Origin: Alicyclobacillus hesperidum
GTDB taxonomy: Bacteria > Bacillota > Bacilli > Alicyclobacillales > Alicyclobacillaceae
NCBI RefSeq assembly: GCF_900107035.1
Contig: NZ_FNOJ01000014.1
Location: 1 to 64,000, forward strand
Direction of reading: 5' to 3'
Length of the DNA: 64,000 nt
Shown: positions 45,811 to 53,332 of the stretch, one piece after another
Layout of the letters: each line of letters begins with the position of its first letter
Numbering within the stretch: position 1 is the stretch's first letter
Notes under the pieces: model-generated
Database searches by the model: none
The model's input: the letters and a program-made list of their open reading frames with translations, nothing else
What the model was told of the DNA's origin: nothing
Translations under genes and position numbers: made by a program

Positions 45811-46971
45811 CTATTCTCGCCTGGTGTCTCGCTCATAGCCGAGCAAGCTGACGATTTGTTCGGCGATCTTGCGACTGTCATGACGGGCATAAGTCGCATA
45901 ATGCACAAAATCGCGCGCGATCACCTTGAGCCCCAGTCGATTCAATTCTTCAATATCCACACGCACTGGGTAGCTCATCTGCTGCTGATACTGTTGCAAT
46001 GCTTCCTCGGGAAGCGGAGCTGCATTGACAAGCACATAGTCGAACAAAGGCTTGCCAATGTGTTTGTAAATCGCCTTGACGTGGCTTGAAGCAGAGAGAT
46101 CGTCCGTTTCGCCACGTTGCGTCATGACGTTACAAACGTAAATCTTACGTGCGCTACTGCCTGCAATGGCATCGGCAATGCCCGGAACCAGCAAATTTGG
46201 CAGCACGCTTGTGTAAAGGCTTCCCGGGCCGACGACGATGGCGTCCGCCGACGCGATCGCGCTCAAGACATCTGGCAGCGGTTCAAGATCCTTTGGAACG
46301 AGTTCCAACAGTTCGATGCGGCCACCGGCCTCCGGGATCTTCGATTCCCCCTCGATCACGCTGCCATCCGCCAAATGAGCTCGCAAGCGAACGTCCTCGC
46401 GCACAGCGGGCAGGACCTTGCCACGCACCGCCAGAACCCGACTTGTTTCGCGGATCGCAGATTCGAAGTCACCCATGATGTGCGTCATGGCGGCGAGAAA
46501 CAAGTTGCCGAAACTATGTCCTTCAAGCCCTTGTCCCGCTGGAAATCGAAACTGCAGCAAGCGCTCCAAAAGCGGCTCGGTGTCTGCCAGGGCAACGAGA
46601 CAGTTACGAATATCGCCCGGTGGTGGCATGGCGAAGTCGTCGCGCAATCGCCCCGAACTTCCCCCGTCATCCGCAACCGTCACGACCGCCGTCAATTCAA
46701 CCTGATATTCCTTCAAACCACGCAAGATGGTAGACAAACCAGTACCGCCGCCGATGGCGACGATTTTCAGGCGCCGCTCTTGCCAGCGCTGGCGCCGACG
46801 CGACTGCCGCATATCCGACCACCAGCCAAAGGCCAGCAACAGTACGGCCGCCAATAACACGGCCAGACCCAGCATCGTCGCATGCGGCCAGTGCGCCAAG
46901 CGGACCACGCCAGCCAAGATACCCATGCCAAAGCAGGCGATGGTCCATGCCAATAGCCACCACTGTCGCAT
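45811..46971 (-). CDS. yvcK: YvcK/GluY family gluconeogenesis factor with N-terminal membrane anchor
   Basis: A 386-residue protein. The enzyme-like core begins near residue 71 (KIVAIGGGTGLSTILRGLK) and carries VVTVADDGGSSGRLR, GHSFGNLFLAAMT and PGSLYTSVLPNLLV. YvcK proteins bind UDP-sugars and are needed on gluconeogenic carbon sources and for cell-wall homeostasis. Unlike the roughly 317-residue B. subtilis form, this one has a 68-residue extension with two hydrophobic helices (LLAWTIACFGMGILAGVV, ATMLGLAVLLAAVLLLAFGWW). ATG at 46971 has GGGAGGG six bases upstream. Confidence 0.94.
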   Translation of the reverse strand: MRQWWLLAWTIACFGMGILAGVVRLAHWPHATMLGLAVLLAAVLLLAFGWWSDMRQSRRRQRWQERRLKIVAIGGGTGLSTILRGLKEYQVELTAVVTVADDGGSSGRLRDDFAMPPPGDIRNCLVALADTEPLLERLLQFRFPAGQGLEGHSFGNLFLAAMTHIMGDFESAIRETSRVLAVRGKVLPAVREDVRLRAHLADGSVIEGESKIPEAGGRIELLELVPKDLEPLPDVLSAIASADAIVVGPGSLYTSVLPNLLVPGIADAIAGSSARKIYVCNVMTQRGETDDLSASSHVKAIYKHIGKPLFDYVLVNAAPLPEEALQQYQQQMSYPVRVDIEELNRLGLKVIARDFVHYATYARHDSRKIAEQIVSLLGYERDTRRE

Positions 46972-46973
46972 GC

Positions 46974-47840
46974 TCAACCCTCCCGCCGAAAATCGCGATG
47001 CGTGAGCTCGACATCGGCCGCCTGCGCGAGATGATTCGCGATGTGTTTAGCAATGGCAACCGATCTATGCTTGCCACCCGTGCACCCGATGCCGACGACC
47101 AAGTGACTCTTCCCTTCACGCTGGTATTCGGGAATCAAAAAGTCGAGCATGTCTTCAGTCTTTTTAAGGAACTCCTGCGTCGCTGGCCACTGCATCACGT
47201 ATTGATACACCGGAACGTCCTCGCCGGTGTACGGACGCAGCCCATCGATGTAGTGTGGATTCGGCAAAAAACGAACATCCAATACCATATCCGCATCCAG
47301 CGGCACCCCGTACTTGAAACCGAACGACATGACATGGACAGGCAAACGCATGACTCGCTCGACGAAACGTCGGCCAAGCTCCTGCTTAAGTTGATTGGCT
47401 GTCAGTTGACTCGTGTCGATCACGGCGTCGGCCGCCTGGCGCACTGCCGCTAAGGCCACGCGCTCCTCCTGAATGCTCTCCAGTAGACGGGCGCCTTGCG
47501 CGAGCGGATGCCGGCGACGCGATTCTTTGTAGCGACGGACCAGTGTCGCGTCGTCGGCATCGAGGAACACCAGTTGAACTTCAGCGTCCTTGCGTTCGCG
47601 GATCGCCTTAAGCGTCTGCAAAAGAGGTTCAAACAGCTCGCCTCCGCGCAGATCGCACCCGAACGCCATCTTCGCCAGCCTGCCGGATGCGTGTTCGGCC
47701 ATGTCGAGCAAGCGCGGAATCAAGGCAGGCGGCAAATTGTCGACACAAAAGAAGCCAAAGTCTTCAAATGCCTGCATGGCGACCGACTTACCTGCGCCGG
47801 ACATGCCGGTCAATACGACCGTTTGCAAGCGGCTTGTCAC
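46974..47840 (-). CDS. rapZ: RNase adapter / nucleotide-binding protein RapZ (YvcJ)
   Basis: A 288-residue P-loop protein. Walker A GMSGAGKS near residue 12, FGFFCVDNLPPALIP, and the C-terminal domain with SFGFKYGVPLDADMVLDVRFLPNP and GIGCTGGKHRSVAIA. E. coli RapZ directs RNase E to GlmZ; in Bacillus YvcJ has ATP/GTP hydrolysis and affects competence. GTG overlaps the nudix gene's stop (GTGA), and follows GAGGGGG. Confidence 0.95.
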   Translation of the reverse strand: MTSRLQTVVLTGMSGAGKSVAMQAFEDFGFFCVDNLPPALIPRLLDMAEHASGRLAKMAFGCDLRGGELFEPLLQTLKAIRERKDAEVQLVFLDADDATLVRRYKESRRRHPLAQGARLLESIQEERVALAAVRQAADAVIDTSQLTANQLKQELGRRFVERVMRLPVHVMSFGFKYGVPLDADMVLDVRFLPNPHYIDGLRPYTGEDVPVYQYVMQWPATQEFLKKTEDMLDFLIPEYQREGKSHLVVGIGCTGGKHRSVAIAKHIANHLAQAADVELTHRDFRREG

Positions 47841-48364
47841 ATCGCATCCCCCTCTTGCGCTGCCCCAAACGGCGGATCGAACTCATAATTGGCGGGATCC
47901 ATCTCACAGGCGAGCAACTTGTGTTGAACGTCATATTCGAAGCGGCCGAAAAAGACGCGCTTATCGCCTTGATATTCGGCCGCAATGGTGCGCTTTAACA
48001 TCAGCCGATCGCCTTCATCCATCGGCAAGCCGAGCATTTCATCCGGCCGTACGACGGCGAGCTTTCCTTCCCTATGTTGTGGCAACAAAACCCCACTCGC
48101 GCCGTACCCAACAAACTGTGCAATGAGCCGATGCTTCGGCTCCTCATCGGGACCACCTGCAATTCGAACCTGATATATCCCTCGCAATGCGGCATCCGTC
48201 AGCGTGATTCCCGTCTCTTCTGCAAATTCGCGCATGGCGGCTAGCCGCCATAACTCGTGTTCTTCCACCTTGCCACCCGGCAAATACCACCAACCGCGCC
48301 GCGGCTTGCACAACATGACAAACCCGTGTTCCCAAGGAACATAACAGTTCACAATCACTTGCAA
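47837..48364 (-). CDS. NUDIX hydrolase (YvcI-like)
   Basis: A 175-residue NUDIX enzyme. The box GGKVEEHELWRLAAMREFAEETGI is complete (split here: GGKVEEHELWR then AAMREFAEETGI). It occupies the place of yvcI in the conserved yvcI-rapZ-yvcK-whiA-crh order. TTG at 48364 is seven bases after GTGAGGTG; the ATG at 48391 has no ribosome site. Substrate unknown (8-oxo-dGTPase is only one possibility). Confidence 0.88.
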   Translation of the reverse strand: MQVIVNCYVPWEHGFVMLCKPRRGWWYLPGGKVEEHELWRLAAMREFAEETGITLTDAALRGIYQVRIAGGPDEEPKHRLIAQFVGYGASGVLLPQHREGKLAVVRPDEMLGLPMDEGDRLMLKRTIAAEYQGDKRVFFGRFEYDVQHKLLACEMDPANYEFDPPFGAAQEGDAM

Positions 48365-48407
48365 GGCGTCCACCTCACTTGTGAAAAGCATAGCATTTCC
48401 GTGCCGA

Positions 48408-48436
48408 AGTATACCAGGGTAGAATACCCGGGGCAA
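48408..48436 (-). promoter_or_regulatory. promoter of the nudix-rapZ-yvcK-whiA-crh operon
   Basis: On the minus strand TTGCCC (48436-48431) and TATACT (48413-48408) are 17 bases apart, about 44 bases ahead of the operon's first start codon. The -35 is directly behind a terminator's T run. The spacer contains the short palindrome GGGTA-TTC-TACCC. Confidence 0.65.
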
Positions 48437-48462
48437 AAAAAGGGGCGCCCGAAACGGGCGCC
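48435..48462 (-). terminator. terminator between the TPR gene and the nudix operon
   Basis: GGCGCCCG/CGGGCGCC stem (48444-48451 with 48455-48462) and a three-base loop, followed on the minus strand by seven T (48441-48435). It stops transcription from the right. Confidence 0.85.
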
Positions 48463-48553
48463 AAAAGCTTTATATCAAAAGGGGGTCAAATGTGCTACGG
48501 TTTCATCATAAGGGCTTCATGTTTCAATCGTGTTACAGCGAGGTGAAATTTCG

Positions 48554-48667
48554 ATGACCAACAAACATTTTAGAGCTACCATGGCTGCCCGTACGACGTC
48601 CAATCTGAGCAACGCTGGACTCCTCACGACCGTACCTGCCATCGAGGCCGTCAAACGCCAAGTTTGA
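48554..48667 (+). CDS. possible 37-residue protein
   Basis: ATG eight bases after GAGGTG, then 37 codons to TGA (product starts MTNKHFRATMAARTTSNL). It is the only plus-strand frame in the gap 48365-48650 and overlaps the TPR gene end by 17 bases on the other strand. No promoter or similarity supports it. Confidence 0.22.
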   Translation: MTNKHFRATMAARTTSNLSNAGLLTTVPAIEAVKRQV

Positions 48668-50324
48668 GCAGAATCTGTTCCAAGCGAGCGCTACACTTGC
48701 GTATGGACGAAGGCGACACGCTGAATTCTGCAGCTAATTCCCTTTGTATCACAGGAACTCCGTAATACCGCAAGACGATAAACAGAACGCTTGCCACCCA
48801 GATATCAGGTTTGCTGATCCGCCGGTTTGCATGTAGAAACATGTCGTACAAGTACATGTTCCACACCCGTTTAGCCTCTACAATTAATCTTTCGAGACTT
48901 TTGGTCGATAACCACTCGCATACACGCTCTGAGACGTAACGCCACTGCGGGTTCAGGTTGAGAATGACATCCGAACTGATGTCGTCGAGCGAAATCTCCT
49001 GCAGGGTTCCACTCTGCCAAACCTTCAACCTGCCCTTCGCCCCCATGCGTTTAAGAGCAACGACAGCATAAAGCCGCAAAGTGTCATCGATTTCAGGGCG
49101 CCCCAGGAAAAGCCGCAGAGCCTTTTCCGCATCGCTGTCCGCGACAACTGCGAGTGCGCGAATGACGCGCCGCCGTGTCTCATGATTGCCGTGGCGCAGC
49201 CCCCAATACAGCGAGGCACGCAAAAGCGGGTCGCGCCGCCACTCGTCCGGAGCCGACGACTTCAGCCTGTCTTTAACTTCTGCCAACTGAGCTTCGATAG
49301 GCAAGTCGAGCTGATATCCGACCCGGAAATTAGGAACTGCCCCGCTCCGAACGGTCATCAAGCGCTCCAAGTAGTATTCCGCTACGTGTCGATAATCGCG
49401 ATGGCGCTTGAGCAACAACCAGTAGCGCTCTGCCGTCGCCCACTCGCCACAGTTGGCGGCAGCCGCCGCGATGGCATGAAGCAGGATGGGATCATCCAAT
49501 TGGGCAACGTGAAGCAGTCTGCGAAATGCCACCATCGCCTCGCGATGCCAACCGATAATGCCGAGCGTCGTGCCAATTTTCATGGCAATATCAGGGTTTA
49601 GAGAAAACACTTTCGTTAACGGCTCTGCCGCCACCGCCAAAGCATCTTCCGCTCCGTAGTGCTTTAGCAAAAGAGCACGATTGCAAAGCGCATGCAGGTT
49701 GTCCGGCTGCCGTTCTAAAACCTCTTCGACCATCCTGAGCGCCTTGTCATGCTGCCCAGTGTAATAATAGGCCAGACACAAATTGTTACACGCCGCCAAA
49801 TGTCCTGGATCTTCCTGCACAACTTGTTCCAGCCATTCGACTGCAGCCTCAAACTGTCCGTTTTCCAGAAAATAACGTCCATCCTTTACCGCAGATAAGT
49901 TATCGAGCTTTTCTTTCTCTTCTTGCCATTTCTGAAGAACTCGCCCGCCGCCAAACTCATCCACTAAGATGTCCAACATTTCCTCCGCATCGGCGGCATA
50001 TTCGCCGTTCGGATCCATATCGAGATAACGCAGTACGTATTCTTCAGCGGTATCGTACTGCCCCATGTTTGCATAGTTGTTGGCAAGGTAAAACTGGCAC
50101 TCAGCCATATTCGGATCCAAGTGGTTCAAGACGTGCTGCAGTACCTGATTCGATGCCTCAAAGTCGCCCATTTCGGACAGGACGCCTGCAAGGTTGCAAT
50201 AGTTCACAGGATTGTCCGGTTCATATTCGACTGTTTTACGAAACGCCCTAAGCGCTCGCGGCAAGTCGTTGCGCTGCAAAAAGCGAACGCCGCGCTCAAA
50301 GAAGTACGATGCGTCAAATTCCAT
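48651..50324 (-). CDS. TPR-repeat protein with C-terminal cyclin/TFIIB-like helical segment
   Basis: A 557-residue protein. It begins with MEFDASYFFERGVRFLQRNDL and has at least six tetratricopeptide repeats (RALRAFRKTVEYEPDNPVNY, LQHVLNHLDPN, EAAVEWLEQVVQEDPGHLAA, ALRMVEEVLERQPDN). Residues 330-470 are helical repeats (HEAT-like, ALAVVADSDAEKALRLFL). The last 60 residues read HANRRISKPDIWVASVLF, then GVPVIQRELAAEFSVSPSSIR, resembling a TFIIB/cyclin half. It lies where YvcD-like TPR genes occur near yvcI in Bacillus. Start at 50324; an in-frame ATG at 50381 is 13 bases after AGGAGG. Confidence 0.78.
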   Translation of the reverse strand: MEFDASYFFERGVRFLQRNDLPRALRAFRKTVEYEPDNPVNYCNLAGVLSEMGDFEASNQVLQHVLNHLDPNMAECQFYLANNYANMGQYDTAEEYVLRYLDMDPNGEYAADAEEMLDILVDEFGGGRVLQKWQEEKEKLDNLSAVKDGRYFLENGQFEAAVEWLEQVVQEDPGHLAACNNLCLAYYYTGQHDKALRMVEEVLERQPDNLHALCNRALLLKHYGAEDALAVAAEPLTKVFSLNPDIAMKIGTTLGIIGWHREAMVAFRRLLHVAQLDDPILLHAIAAAAANCGEWATAERYWLLLKRHRDYRHVAEYYLERLMTVRSGAVPNFRVGYQLDLPIEAQLAEVKDRLKSSAPDEWRRDPLLRASLYWGLRHGNHETRRRVIRALAVVADSDAEKALRLFLGRPEIDDTLRLYAVVALKRMGAKGRLKVWQSGTLQEISLDDISSDVILNLNPQWRYVSERVCEWLSTKSLERLIVEAKRVWNMYLYDMFLHANRRISKPDIWVASVLFIVLRYYGVPVIQRELAAEFSVSPSSIRKCSARLEQILLKLGV

Positions 50325-50329
50325 CGCAA

Positions 50330-50389
50330 TCACGTTGGATCGACGGTCGGACGAATCTTGGCGATAATGACGTGTGTCCATACGTCCAT
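50330..50389 (-). CDS. possible leader ORF (19 residues) ahead of the TPR gene
   Basis: AGGAGG (50400-50395) is exactly five bases before an ATG at 50389, which opens 19 codons out of frame with the TPR gene and stops five bases before the TPR ATG at 50324. The peptide is MDVWTHVIIAKIRPTVDPT. Such spacing suits translational coupling. Confidence 0.35.
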   Translation of the reverse strand: MDVWTHVIIAKIRPTVDPT

Positions 50390-50498
50390 ACGCACCTCCT
50401 GCAACGCTGTCCGTTGTCTGCGAAACGGCCCTGCGTTGACAAGCCGGATTGCTGCTGAACCAACCGCAAGGACAAAGATTATGTGAACTGGTGGAAAA

Positions 50499-50509
50499 AG
50501 TATACCACA
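50499..50509 (-). promoter_or_regulatory. extended -10 promoter element for the TPR gene
   Basis: Minus-strand TGTGGTATACT gives a TATACT -10 preceded by TGG. No good -35 is seen at 17 bases. Confidence 0.4.
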
Positions 50510-50551
50510 TCAGAGACCGGTTGGCGAAGTACCTCAAGTAATTCGTCCATG

Positions 50552-50560
50552 TGGTATAAT
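50552..50560 (+). promoter_or_regulatory. extended -10 promoter element for argS
   Basis: TGGTATAAT, an ideal -10 with a TGn extension, 38 bases before the argS start codon. No clear -35. Confidence 0.55.
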
Positions 50561-50598
50561 GAAGAATCAGCTTTGAGCGAAAGCACAGGGGGATTGAC

Positions 50599-52299
50599 GT
50601 GAAATCCATTAAGCATGCAATTGCCACTGCGGTCGCAGAACACACAGGATTTCCCGCAGCGGACATTGTCAACCTGATTGAATACCCACCAAACCCAGAG
50701 CTTGGGGATCTCGCATTGCCATGTTTCCAGTTCGCCAAACAACTGCGGAAGAACCCGGCGTTGATCGCATCCGAATTGGCGGACAAGCTCGCCGGGATAG
50801 ACGGTATCGGCAATGCGAACGCCCAGGGGGGATACCTCAACCTGACTTTGGAGCGCTCGACATATGCCCTTAGTATCGTGGACCGAGCCCTTCAGTCTGT
50901 GCACGATTTATTTTCTGAAGAACGTGGCACAGGGCATACCGTTGCCGTCGATTATTCGGCACCCAACATCGCGAAACCCTTCGGCGTTGGCCACCTGCGT
51001 TCCACCATCATCGGACAGGCCATCGTCCGCCTCATGCGCGAAGATGGATATCGGGTAGAAGGTGTCAACCATCTCGGTGACTGGGGCACCCAATTCGGTA
51101 AAAATATTGCCGCCTACCTCAAGTGGGGCGACGAAGAAACCGTACGCAAGAACCCAGTGCGAGAACTGTTTAAGCTGTATGTTCGTTTCCACGAAGAGGC
51201 ACGTGAGCATCCTGAGCTTGAAGACGAAGGACGATATTGGTTTAAGCAACTGGAAGAGGGACACGAGCAGGCAAATCGACTGTGGCGCTGGTTTATTGAT
51301 GAGAGCCTGCGCGCCTTTCAAGAGACGTACAAGACGCTCGGCGTCGAGTTTGACCACTACCTTGGCGAGAGCTTTTACAACGACAAGATGGACGCTATTG
51401 TCGACGAATTACGGGCCAAAGGGTTGCTTGTCGAAGACGATGGCGCCGAAGTCGTCGATCTATCTGCCTACGATATGCCGCCTTGCATCATCAAGAAGTC
51501 AGACGGAACTTCCATTTATGCAACGCGCGATCTCGCTGCTGCCGACTATCGCCATCGCGTGCTTGGGGCGGACACACTCGTCTACGTGGTCGGGGCAGAA
51601 CAGAAGCTTCACTTCCAGCAGGTATTTAAGGTCTTAGAGTTGCTTGGACGCGACTACGCCAAACGCTGTACACACGTCGCATTCGGCCTGATGAAATTTA
51701 ACGGTGAACGCCTATCCACGCGCCGCGGCCATGTTGTGTATCTCGAAGACGTACTGAACAAGGCTATTGAGGAAGCCAAGCGGATCATTCAGGAGAAAAA
51801 TCCGAATTTGGCCGATCAAGACGGTGTGGCTCGCAGTGTTGGCGTCGGTGCCGTCATTTTTAACGATCTGAAGACCTATCGCATTCACGAAGTCGACTTC
51901 CGTTACGAAGACGTGCTCAACTTTGACGGCGAAACGGGGCCATATGTCCAATACACGCATGCACGTGCTTGCAGCGTGTTGCGCAAGGCAGGAACCGATG
52001 CCCAGCCTTTGAACTGGCCGACACAGGTGCAGCCAGACGACGTCGAGTGGGCGCTTATCCTGCGCTTGGCGCAAGCCGGGGAAGCTTTAGCGCGGGCGGT
52101 CGACGAGTTTGATCCATCGGTCATGGCTCGCTATGTCCTGCACGTCTGCCACGCATTCAACCGTTTTTACCACAACAACCCGATTCTCCAAGCGGACGAT
52201 CCGCTGCGCGCGGCACGTCTCGCCCTCACTCAGGCAACGCGCAATGTCATCGCCAAGGCGCTCTACCTGATTGGCCTTGACGCTCCACAAGAGATGTAA
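50599..52299 (+). CDS. argS: arginyl-tRNA synthetase
   Basis: A 566-residue class Ia synthetase. N-terminal Add-1 domain (LGDLALPCFQFAKQLRKNPALIA), signature SAPNIAKPFGVGHLRSTIIG with the HIGH equivalent, GVNHLGDWGTQFG, the region MKFNGERLSTRRGHVVYLED that stands for KMSK, and a DALR anticodon domain ending LIGLDAPQEM. GTG start six bases after AGGGGG. Monocistronic; terminator follows directly. Confidence 0.97.
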   Translation: MKSIKHAIATAVAEHTGFPAADIVNLIEYPPNPELGDLALPCFQFAKQLRKNPALIASELADKLAGIDGIGNANAQGGYLNLTLERSTYALSIVDRALQSVHDLFSEERGTGHTVAVDYSAPNIAKPFGVGHLRSTIIGQAIVRLMREDGYRVEGVNHLGDWGTQFGKNIAAYLKWGDEETVRKNPVRELFKLYVRFHEEAREHPELEDEGRYWFKQLEEGHEQANRLWRWFIDESLRAFQETYKTLGVEFDHYLGESFYNDKMDAIVDELRAKGLLVEDDGAEVVDLSAYDMPPCIIKKSDGTSIYATRDLAAADYRHRVLGADTLVYVVGAEQKLHFQQVFKVLELLGRDYAKRCTHVAFGLMKFNGERLSTRRGHVVYLEDVLNKAIEEAKRIIQEKNPNLADQDGVARSVGVGAVIFNDLKTYRIHEVDFRYEDVLNFDGETGPYVQYTHARACSVLRKAGTDAQPLNWPTQVQPDDVEWALILRLAQAGEALARAVDEFDPSVMARYVLHVCHAFNRFYHNNPILQADDPLRAARLALTQATRNVIAKALYLIGLDAPQEM

Positions 52300-52300
52300 A

Positions 52301-52326
52301 AAGGCGGTGGGCTCTCCCACCGCCTT
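52301..52326. terminator. bidirectional terminator between argS and hprK
   Basis: AAGGCGGTGGG pairs with CCCACCGCCTT around CTCT (11-bp perfect stem), with A run before and T-bearing sequence after. It starts two bases after the argS stop and ends four bases from the hprK stop. Confidence 0.88.
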
Positions 52327-52330
52327 GCCC

Positions 52331-53272
52331 TTAGATTCCGGTCTGTGATGCAATCACCTGCTCCAATTCTTGCGTAAACGCCTTCGCCGCGTCTAAGCCC
52401 ATTCCCTTTAAGCGAAAGTTCATCGCCGCGACTTCGACAATCACGGCCAAGTTGCGCCCGGGCCGTACAGGCACCGTCACTTTTGGTACCTCGAGATCGA
52501 GAATTTTCATCGTCTCCATATCGATGCCAAGACGGTCGTACGCGTGATTCTCTCGCCAAGCCTCAAGGTGAATGACCATCGAGATGCGCTTGTGTGTGCG
52601 CACCGCACCTGCCCCGAAAAGCGTCATGGCGTTCAGCACACCAAGTCCGCGAATTTCGAGCAAATGTTGCAAAAGCGGCGGCGCACTACCAACCAAGCTT
52701 TCATCTGAAATTTGACGAATGACCACAGCATCGTCGGCAACCAAACGATGCCCGCGCTTAATGAGTTCCAATCCCGTCTCACTCTTGCCGATGCCGCTCG
52801 ATCCCGTAATCAAAATGCCGATTCCGTACACGTCGACAAGCACACCGTGCTGCAGGGTCTCCGGTGCCAAACGCTCTTCCAAATAGTTTGAGATGGCGGC
52901 CGTCAGACGCGTCGTTACCATATTGGTGCCCAACACCGGGATGTGCTTGGATGTAGCTTCGGCAAGCAGCACAGGTGGCGGCGTATCACCCCGCGTGATC
53001 AAGATGCAAGGCGTCTGTTGATAGGAGCAGAACGCAAAAACGCGCAACGCTTTTTCCTTTTCATTCATTCCACGCAAAAACGAGAGCTCCGTTCGCCCGA
53101 GGATTTGCACGCGCTCGGCGGGATGATAGCGAAGATAGCCTGCCAACGCCAACCCCGGCCGGTTGATGTCGCGCGTATAAATCATCTTATCCAAATCCGC
53201 GTCGTCATTAAAAACGCGGAGATCGAGATCCTTGACCAACTGCGAAACGCTCACACCACGCGGTTGCCCCAA
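52331..53272 (-). CDS. hprK: HPr kinase/phosphorylase
   Basis: A 313-residue bifunctional enzyme. Walker A GSSGIGKS (157-164) followed by ETGLELIKRGHRLVADDAV with the catalytic His/Asp region, and the family signature LDLEVPKVTVPVRPGRNLAV near the C-terminus. It phosphorylates and dephosphorylates Ser46 of HPr and Crh in response to ATP, phosphate and fructose-1,6-bisphosphate. TTG start about eight bases after AAGGAGGG. The usual neighbour lgt is absent. Confidence 0.96.
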   Translation of the reverse strand: MGQPRGVSVSQLVKDLDLRVFNDDADLDKMIYTRDINRPGLALAGYLRYHPAERVQILGRTELSFLRGMNEKEKALRVFAFCSYQQTPCILITRGDTPPPVLLAEATSKHIPVLGTNMVTTRLTAAISNYLEERLAPETLQHGVLVDVYGIGILITGSSGIGKSETGLELIKRGHRLVADDAVVIRQISDESLVGSAPPLLQHLLEIRGLGVLNAMTLFGAGAVRTHKRISMVIHLEAWRENHAYDRLGIDMETMKILDLEVPKVTVPVRPGRNLAVIVEVAAMNFRLKGMGLDAAKAFTQELEQVIASQTGI

Positions 53273-53332
53273 AAGACACCCTCCTTTTCACCACAACTAG
53301 ACCCGTCCCGCCGTGTCGGTAAAGCCATCAAC

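Noticed and set aside
50325-50840. Long open frame upstream of the TPR gene, giving a 729-residue protein
   Set aside because: The extra part is low in helix propensity, overlaps the argS 5' end on the other strand and contains no TPR pattern; it is a shadow of argS.
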